Source of the DNA: Eurosta solidaginis
Taxonomy: Eukaryota > Arthropoda > Insecta > Diptera > Tephritidae
Assembly: GCF_040869045.1 (NCBI RefSeq)
Contig: NC_090319.1
Location: forward strand, 303,602,998-303,666,997
Direction of reading: 5' to 3'
Length of the DNA stretch: 64,000 nt
Position 1 is the stretch's first letter. The number at the start of each line of letters is the position of its first letter. Positions 57,758 through 64,000 of this stretch are shown here, piece after piece. The translations under genes were made by a program, and so were the position numbers. Under the pieces are notes generated by a model that was not told the origin of the DNA, made no database searches, and worked only from the letters and a program-made list of their open reading frames with translations.

Positions 57758-57995
57758 CCGGAGCATTCATATGCCTGAGTGGTTAAAGGCATCTGCCTTT
57801 ACACTAGAATGAATATTGGAGATTCGAGTTCAATACTCAGCTCCCGAAAAACTTGCTGATGAAGAAGTGAATTTCAGAAACATGTCCTAGTAACCATCGC
57901 CGTTTGTAAACTATGCAATTTTTGTCTAATATCAATAACAAAAACAATTGTATAAAGCAATATGAGCATGTCTCGCTAATTGAACACAGATGATA
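57758..57995 (+). repeat. SINE2: SINE with Ser/Leu-type tRNA-like head
   Basis: The head at 57758-57846 starts CCGGAGCATTCATATGCCTG and has a D-arm/A-box region TGCCTGAGTGGTTAAAGGCA, very close to class II (Leu/Ser) tRNAs. A B-box-like GAGTTCAATACTC follows, then AGCTCCCG, which can pair with CGGAGC at the start. The anticodon arm does not fold, so it is not a functional tRNA gene. A ~150 bp unrelated body follows and then a TAAAA tail, giving a tRNA-headed SINE distinct from SINE1. Confidence 0.72.
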
Positions 57996-58230
57996 AAATA
58001 AAATAATATAAAATAAAATAAAACAAAAAAAAATTTGATTAAATATAATTGAAATTAAATAAAATAAAATTAATTAAAAATAATATTAAATAAAACAAAA
58101 TGAAATAAAATAATATAAAAAGAAAGAATAAAAAAAAAAGAATTAAAAATATAAAAAAAATTTTATTAAATAAAATAAGATAGATAAATTGAAAATCAAA
58201 TAAAATTATATAACACAAAATAAACATTAA
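57996..58230. repeat. (TAAAA)n-type tract at the SINE2 tail
   Basis: AAATA/TAAAA pentamers begin where the SINE2 body ends and run for about 235 bp, becoming degenerate. Confidence 0.75.
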
Positions 58231-58299
58231 TTTTTTTGTTGGTTTTTGGCATTTAGTTTGTAAAAATGTTTGTAAATTGTCGAGCTCGAGGCCGTACAA

Positions 58300-58435
58300 T
58301 ATTAAATAACACACAAAGAAAACTTTTTATTTTTATATGTTATATATTGCCGTTTTTTTATTTATCGATATTTCGACTTCAATTAGAAGTCATCTTCAGG
58401 ACTAGAAATACAAAAATACAAGTATTATAATAAAA
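58300..58435 (-). mobile_element. Penelope-like element fragment (right part continues at 62451)
   Basis: The minus strand reads TGTATTTCTAGTCCTGAAGA, TGACTTCTAATTGAAGTCGA and AATATCGATAAATAAAAA, the signature terminal segment of Penelope-like retroelements. The sequence right of the DINE-like insertion (62451-62500, TACATGTATACATTTGACTT on the plus strand) would continue it. The reverse transcriptase and GIY-YIG endonuclease are absent. Confidence 0.65.
58363..58400 (-). ncRNA. Hammerhead-ribozyme-like core motif
   Basis: Minus strand 5' to 3': CTGAAGA (the CUGANGA box), then a stem TGACTTC / GAAGTCG with loop TAATT, then GAAA, then the self-complementary TATCGATA. This is the order of the hammerhead core with stem II closed and a very short stem III, as known in Penelope-like elements. 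Stem I pairing cannot be confirmed here. Self-cleavage is an inference from the family. Confidence 0.6.
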
Positions 58436-58514
58436 CAAGTAAGGAAGGCTAAGTTCGGGTGTAACCGAACATAACATACTCAGTTGAGAGCTATGGAGAC
58501 AAAATAAGGAAAAT

Positions 58515-61095
58515 CAATCTGGGGTAACCCTGGAATGTGGTTGTATAACATGTGTATCAAATGAAAGGTATTAAAGAGTATTTTAAGAGAGAATAGGCCA
58601 TAGTTCTATGGATGAACGCCATTTAGGGATATCGCCATAAAGGTAGACCAGGGCTGACTCTAGAATTTGTTTGTACGATATGGGTATCAAATGAAAGGTG
58701 TTACTGAGCATTTTAAGAGGGAGTGGGCCTTAGGTCTATCGGTGGACGCCTTTTCGAGATGTCCCCATTAAGGTGGACCAGGGGTGATTCTATAATGTGT
58801 TTGTACGATATGGGTATCAAATGAAAGCTGTTAATGAGTATTTTGAAAAGGAGTGATCCTTAGTTCCATAGGGGGACGCCGTTTCGAGATATCGCCATAA
58901 AGGTGGACCAGGGGTGTCTCTAGAATGTGTTTGTACGATATGGGAATCAAATGAAAGGTGTTACTGAGCATGTTAAGAGGGAGTGGGCATTAGGTCTATA
59001 GGTGGACGCCTTTTCGAGATATCGCCATTAGGGTGGGCCAGGGGTGACTCTAGAATGTTTGTACGGTATGGGTATCAAACGAAAGGTGTTACTGAGCATT
59101 TTAAGAGGGAGTGGGCATGAGGTCTATAGGTGGACGCCTTTTCGAGATATCGTCATTAGGGTGGGCCAGGGGTGACTCTAGAATGTGTTTGTACGATATG
59201 TGCATCAAACGAAAGGTGTTACTGAGCATTTTAAGAGGGAGTGGGCATTAGGTCTATAGGTGGACGCCCTTTCGAGATATCGCCATTAGGGTGGGCCAGG
59301 GGTGACTCTAGAATGTTTGTACGATATGGGTATCAAGCGAAAGGTGTTACTGAGCATTTTAAGAGGGAGTGGGCATTAGGTCTATAGGTGGACGCCTTTT
59401 CGAGATATCGCCATTAGGGTGGGCCAGGGGTGACTCTAGAATGTGTTTGTACGATATGGGTATCAAATGAAAGGTGGTAAGGAGTATTTTAAAAGGGAGT
59501 AATCCTTAGTTCTATAGGTGGACGCCTTTTCGAGATATCGCCATAAAGGTGGACCAAGGGCGACTCTAGAATGTTTGTACGATATGGGTATCAAACGAAA
59601 GGTGTTACTGAGCATTTTAAGAGGGAGTGGGCATTAGGTCTATAGGTGGACGCCTTTTCGAGATATCGCCATTAGGGTGGGCCAGGGTGACTCTAGAATG
59701 TGTTTGTACGATATGGGTATCAAATGAAAGGTGGTAATGTGTATTTTAAAAGGGAGTAATCCTTAGTTCTATAGGTGGACGCCTTTTCGAGATGTCGCCA
59801 TAAAGCTGGACCAAGGGTGACTCTAGAATGTTTGTACGGTATGGGTATCAAACGAAAGGTGTTACTGAGCATTTTAAGAGGGAGTGGGCATTAGGTCTAT
59901 AGGTGGACGCCTTTTCGAGATATCGCCATTAGGGTGGGCCAGGTGGACTCTAGAATGTGTTTGTACGATATGGGTATCAAATGAAAGGTGGTAATGAGTA
60001 TTTTAAAAGGGAGTAATCCTTAGTTCTATAGGTGGACGCCTTTTCGAGATATCGCCATTAGGGTGGGCCAGGTGTGACTCTAGAATGTTTGTACGATATG
60101 GGTATCAAACGAAAGGTGTTACTGAGCATTTTAAGAGGGAGTGGGCATTAGGTCTATAGGTGGACGCCTTTTCGAGATATCGCCATTAGGGTGGGACAGG
60201 GGTGACTCTAGAATGTTTGTACGATATGGGTATCAAACGAAAGGTGTTACTGAGCATTTTAAGAGGGAGTGTACATTAGGTCTATAGGTGGACGCCTTTT
60301 CGAGATATCGCCATTAGGGTGGGCCAGGGGTGACTCTAGAATGTTTGTAGGATATGGGTATCAAACGAAAGGTGTTACTGAGCATTTTAAGAGGGAGTGG
60401 ACATTAGGTCTATAGGTGGACGCCTTTTCGAGATATCGCCATTAGGGTGGGCCAGGGTGACTCTAGAATGTGTTTGTACGATATGGGTATCAAATGAAAG
60501 GTGGTAATGAGTATTTTAAAAGGGAGTAATCCTTAGTTCTATAGGTGGATGCCTTTTCGAAATATCGCCATTAGGGTGGGCCAGGTGTGACTCTAGAATG
60601 TTTGTACGATATGGGTATCAAACGAAAGCTGTTACTGAGCATTTTAAGAGGGAGTGGGCATTAGGTGTATAGGTGGACGCCTTTTCGAGATATGCCCTTA
60701 GGGTGGGCCAGGGGTGACTCTAGAATGTTTGTACGATATGGGTATCAAACGAAAGGTGTTACTGAGCATTTTAAGAGGGAGTGGACACTAGGTCTATAGG
60801 TGGACGCCTTTTCGAGATATCGCCATTAGGGTGGGCCAGGGGTTACTCTAGAATGTTTGTACGATATGGGTATCAAACGAAAGGTGTTACTAGCATTTTA
60901 AGAGAGAGGGGGCATTAGTTCTATAGGTGGACGCCTTTTCGAGATATCTCCATTAGGGTGGGACAGGGGTGACTCTGGTATGTTTTTGTACGATATGGAT
61001 ATCAAATTAAAGGTATTAATGAGGGTTTTAAAAGCGAGTGGCCCTTAGATGTATATGTGAAGGCGTTCTCGTGATATCCACCAAAATGTGGACCA
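58515..61095. repeat. Central tandem repeats, ~20 units of ~128 bp
   Basis: Each unit contains TGTTTGTACGATATGGGTAT, CAAA(T/C)GAAAGGTG, TCTATAGGTGGACGCCTTTT and CGAGATATCGCCATTAGGGT. Two main variants exist: type 1 (TGTTACTGAGCATTTTAAGA, GTGGGCATTAGGTC) and type 2 (TGGTAATGAGTATTTTAAAA, GTAATCCTTAGTTC). Type 2 starts near 59475, 59733, 59990 and 60502, so part of the array is organised in ~257 bp dimers. Edge units (58515-58900 and after 60960) are the most diverged. Confidence 0.93.
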
Positions 61096-62263
61096 GGTGA
61101 TCCAGAAAATCATCTGTCGGGTACTGCTAATTTATTTATATATGCAATACCACTAACAGTATTCCTGCCAAGATTCCAAGGGCTGTTGATTTCGCCTTGT
61201 AGAACTTTTTCATTTTCTTCTACTTAATATGGTAGGTGTCACACCCATTTTACAAAGATTTTTCCAAAGTTATATTTTGCGTCAACAAACCAATCCAGTT
61301 ACCATGTTTCATCCCTTTTTTCGTATTTGGTATAGAATTATGGCATTTTTTTCATTTTTCGTAATTTTCGATATCGATAAAGTGGGCGTGGTTATGGCCA
61401 GATTTCGCCCATTTTTTATACCAAGAAAAAGTGAGCTCAGGTAAGTACGTGGGCTAAGTTTAGTAAAGATATATCGGATTTTGCTCAAGTTATTGTGTTA
61501 ATGGCCGATCGGAAGGACAGACGGTGGACTGTGTATAAAAACTGGGCGTGGCTTCCACCGATTTCGCCCATTTTCACAGAGAACAGTTACCGTCATAGAA
61601 TCTATGCTCCTACCAAATTTGAGAAGGATTGGTAAATTTTTGTTCGACTTATGGCAATAAAAGTATTCTAGACAAACTAAATGAAAATGGGCGGAGCCAC
61701 GCCCATTTTGAAATTTTCTTTTATTTTTGTATTTTGTTGCATCATATCATTACTGGAGTTGAATTTTGACTTAATTTACTTATATACAGTAAAGATATTA
61801 AATTTTTTGTTAAAATTTGAATTTAAAAAAATTTTTTTTTAAAAAGCGGGCGTGTTCTTAATCCAGTTTTGCTAATTTTTATTTAGCACATATAGAGTAA
61901 TAGTAGTAACGTTCCTGCCAAATTTCATCATGATATCTTCAACGACTGCCAAATTACAGCTTGCAAAACTTTTAAATTACCTTCTTGTAAAAGTGGGCGG
62001 GGCCACGCCCATTGTCCAAAATCTTACTAATTTTCTATTCTGCGTCATAACGTCAACCCATCTACCAAGTTTCGTCGCTTTATCTGTCTTTTGTAATGAG
62101 TTATCGCACTTTTTCGGTTTTTCGAAATTTTCGATATCGAAAAAGTGGGCGTGGTTATAGTCCGATATCGTTCATTTTAAATAGCGATCTGAGATGAGTG
62201 CTCAGGAACCTACATACCAAATTTCATCAAGATACCTCAAAATTTACTCAAGTTATCGTGTTA

Positions 62264-62306
62264 ACGGACGGACGGACGGACGGACGGACGGACGGACGGA
62301 CGGACA
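62264..62306. repeat. (CGGA)n microsatellite
   Basis: About ten uninterrupted CGGA units (GTCC on the other strand) lie within the DINE-like element at the position where related elements carry a (GTCY)n tract. Confidence 0.95.
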
Positions 62307-62500
62307 TGGCTCAGTCAAATTTTTTTTCGATCCTGATTATTTTGATATATGGAAGTCTATATCTATCTCGATTCCTTTATATATGTACAACCAACCGTTA
62401 TCCAATCAAACTTAATATACTCTGTGAGCTCTGCTCAACTGAGTATAAAAACATAAAAGTACATGTATACATTTGACTTACATCGTTGGTTGTACCAGAT

Positions 62501-62689
62501 CGACTAATTTAAAATTTGATATGACAAAAACGAAAATAAAAATAAAAAGTAAACAAATAAAGAACCGTAATTATAAACAAAATTCTTAACTAACACAATA
62601 TAGCATAACAAGTTAAACTGTGAGCGACACCCATAGCATAAGTATGTATTAAATTCCCACCAGTTAAATGTTGTTGTATAACAATCTCA
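62501..62689. other. Short spacer between Penelope-like piece and RTE LINE
   Basis: AT-rich, nothing identified; it may be more of the Penelope-like fragment. Confidence 0.3.
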
Positions 62690-64000
62690 GCATTAATTTT
62701 TGCAATTTTTCTTTATCAATTGTCTGTATGCGTGAGCGTATTGGTCTGTGTCTGACCTAAAATTCGTTCTTTTATCGTTGGGTGTGCTGATAATGTGGAG
62801 GGTGGGGCCGTGTGTAGAAGTCCACGAAAGTGGGGAAAGCTTCTGACCGCCATTCACCTGGGAATGGCCAGAGCGATTCTTTTGCATGCGGTTCAAGCAG
62901 CTCACTACTGCCGGTCGCTTGCGGCCAAGTATCCTCTGGGTAGCCGCTAAACACCCGTTTAGCGGTGAGCTAATGTGAGAAGGCGACAACCTGGCTAGGC
63001 AACTCTGACATAATCGGTTTATGGGCTAGCCGGGGGAGATCTCATCGGCAGCGTCTGTACACCTCTAGGTGCGGCTGCAACCGGGCGTCTGTCTTGGAGC
63101 AAGCGGCTCGCTATATAAACGTGCCAAGTAATATTTTCACCCCCGCTGAGCGGGTTGTGCGCTTGGCTTGGGACCCGCCACGTAAAACCATACTTCAATG
63201 AAATATAACAACAAGCCTCGGATAAATACACTCTCTATTGATGACGATCATGGAAAACGTTTGAAGGACAATGAATTGAGGGCATGCACCTGGAACGTCC
63301 GCTCCCTGAATGGGATTGGTGCAGATGCCCGGTTGGTTGATGTCCTCGTCAAAGCAAAATCTGACATCACCGCCATCCAAGAAATGCGTTGGACGAAGCA
63401 AGGAAGAAAAAAGATCAAAAATTGTGACATATATTGGAGTGGCCATGCGTGCGAATAAGCGCAGTTTCGGCGTCGGATTCGTGGTGGGAGAGAGACTTTG
63501 TCGCCAAGTGCTGGCGTTCACGCCTGTGGACGAGCGTCTCGCCGCTATCCGAATAAAAGCAAAATTTTTTAAAATATCATTCATCTGCGCCCATGCGCCG
63601 ACAGAGGAGAAAGACGATGAGGTGAAAGACACTTTTTATGAACAATTAGAACGCACATACGAGCACTTCCCCCGTCATGATATAAAAGTCGTGCTTGGCG
63701 ACTTTAACGCCAGGGTGGGCAAAGAAGGTGTTTTTGGCCCTACAGTCGGAAAGTTCAGCCTACACAATGAAACTTCTCCTAACGGACTGAGGCTGATTGA
63801 CTTTGCCGGTGCTCGAAACATGGTCATATCAAGCACGAGTTTCATGCATAAAAAGATACATCAAGCTACATGGCTGTCTCCTGATCGAAATACTCGCAAT
63901 CAGATCGATCACGTTGTGATAGACGGACGGCATGCCTCCAGTGTTTTAGATGTGCGCACGATCCGAGGACCTAACATCGACTCGGACCATTATCTCGTTG
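62690..64000 (+). mobile_element. RTE-type LINE, 5' part, running off the window
   Basis: A GC-richer ~500 bp 5' UTR (from about 62690, also present as a fragment at 34640-35045) precedes an endonuclease-coding region. The upstream boundary is uncertain by tens of bases. The rest of the endonuclease, the reverse transcriptase and the 3' end lie beyond position 64000. Confidence 0.85.
63198..64000 (+). CDS. RTE-type LINE ORF, apurinic-like endonuclease domain (partial, one frameshift)
   Basis: The N-terminal endonuclease of an RTE-clade retrotransposon nicks target DNA to prime reverse transcription. From the ATG at 63198: CTWNVRSLN (metal-site Asn), AIQEMRW (Glu), then a TAA at 63456-63458. 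The frame resumes one base later at 63457 and stays open to the window end (181 codons): GVGFVVGE, CAHAPTEE, LGDFNARVG (catalytic Asp and Asn), NGLRLIDFAG, TWLSP, NQIDHVVIDG and SDH (final Asp/His pair). All catalytic residues remain. A single extra T (or two lost bases) near 63456 explains the break, so this copy is young or recently broken. The product is cut by the window edge. Confidence 0.92.

Larger units (their letters stand above)
58436..62450 (-). mobile_element. 4 kb DINE-1/Helentron-like element with amplified central repeats
   Basis: On the minus strand the 5' end (about 62450) has sub-terminal repeat TACTCAGTTGAG (62434-62445), then a microsatellite (CGGA on plus, GTCC on minus, 62264-62306). 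A ~1.2 kb conserved region with recurring GTGGGCGTGG words follows, then ~20 tandem repeats, the inverted sub-terminal repeat (58477-58488, perfect 12 bp partner), a GTTCGG/CCGAAC hairpin (58453-58470) and the CTTCCTTACTTGTTTT end. This matches the published DINE-1/Helentron plan. It is non-autonomous: I see no Rep or helicase. It interrupts a Penelope-like fragment. Confidence 0.88.

Noticed and set aside
57758..57846. Functional tRNA-Leu or tRNA-Ser gene
   Set aside because: The anticodon stem does not pair, the variable arm is irregular, and a SINE-like body and TAAAA tail follow; a tRNA-derived SINE head fits better.
58039..58314. 91-codon minus-strand frame resembling a membrane protein
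   Set aside because: Phe/Leu/Ile runs are translations of the TAAAA-type tract.

Overview
This window reads as repeat-dense, AT-rich (roughly 63-67% A+T by eye) non-coding DNA from a dipteran insect. I think a tephritid fruit fly is most likely. The reasons are the DINE-1/Helentron-type elements with a (GTCC)n microsatellite, the RTE, jockey-like and RNase H-bearing LINE remnants, the tRNA-derived SINEs, and LTRs and short retroposons that recur many times in 64 kb. I found no convincing host protein-coding gene, no functional tRNA, rRNA or snRNA gene, no operon and no CRISPR array. Almost every open frame is short and unconserved, or is a transposon relic.

Layout. 1-4 kb: short-retroposon and SINE fragments, then a decayed DINE-like element interrupted by the 3' end of an RNase H-bearing LINE ('LINE-B', minus strand), then an intact-looking ~410 bp short retroposon ('Repeat A') with a target-site duplication (TSD). 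6.5-8.3 kb: a foldback element whose left arm carries a second TA-flanked transposon. 8.8-11.2 kb: a pogo/Tigger-type element that keeps its transposase C-terminus, with its 3' end caught in an ~865 bp tandem duplication. 12-16 kb: SINE and LINE-B pieces, a TAA-flanked MITE, and a complete 0.54 kb DINE-like element. 16-20 kb: two foldback-like elements built from TTATCGAT sub-repeats, separated by a Helitron-group relic with a recognisable PIF1-type helicase C-terminus. 20.8-29 kb: a possible 2 kb inverted-repeat element holding the best SINE1 copy, a jockey-type reverse transcriptase fragment, LTR copies, LINE-B copies and a decayed second LINE ('LINE-E'). 29.8-35 kb: two more LTRs, a 330 bp purine-rich tract, SINE and Repeat A pieces and an RTE 5' fragment. 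35.7-38.2 kb: an array of ATATC/CATATG palindromes. 39.7-40.3 kb: a decayed G-rich minisatellite. 41.7-42.8 kb: a second long foldback element. 44-50 kb: Repeat A and foldback-like elements plus a recent ~0.87 kb tandem duplication. 50-54 kb: LTR, LINE-E and SINE pieces. 56-58 kb: TAAAA arrays tied to two SINE families. 58.3-62.5 kb: a 4 kb DINE-1/Helentron-like element with about 20 central ~128 bp tandem repeats, inserted into a Penelope-like fragment that carries a hammerhead-ribozyme-like core. 62.7-64 kb: the 5' end of a fairly young RTE-type LINE running off the window.

The parts do not work as a pathway; they form a layered insertion record. The most promising signals are the alternating-variant satellite inside the 4 kb DINE-like element and its resemblance to repeats beside the Helitron helicase relic, the TTATCGAT foldback family that repeatedly hosts Repeat A, the hammerhead-like motif, and the two recent tandem duplications. 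All family names are assigned from motifs and from comparison inside this window; no database search was possible.
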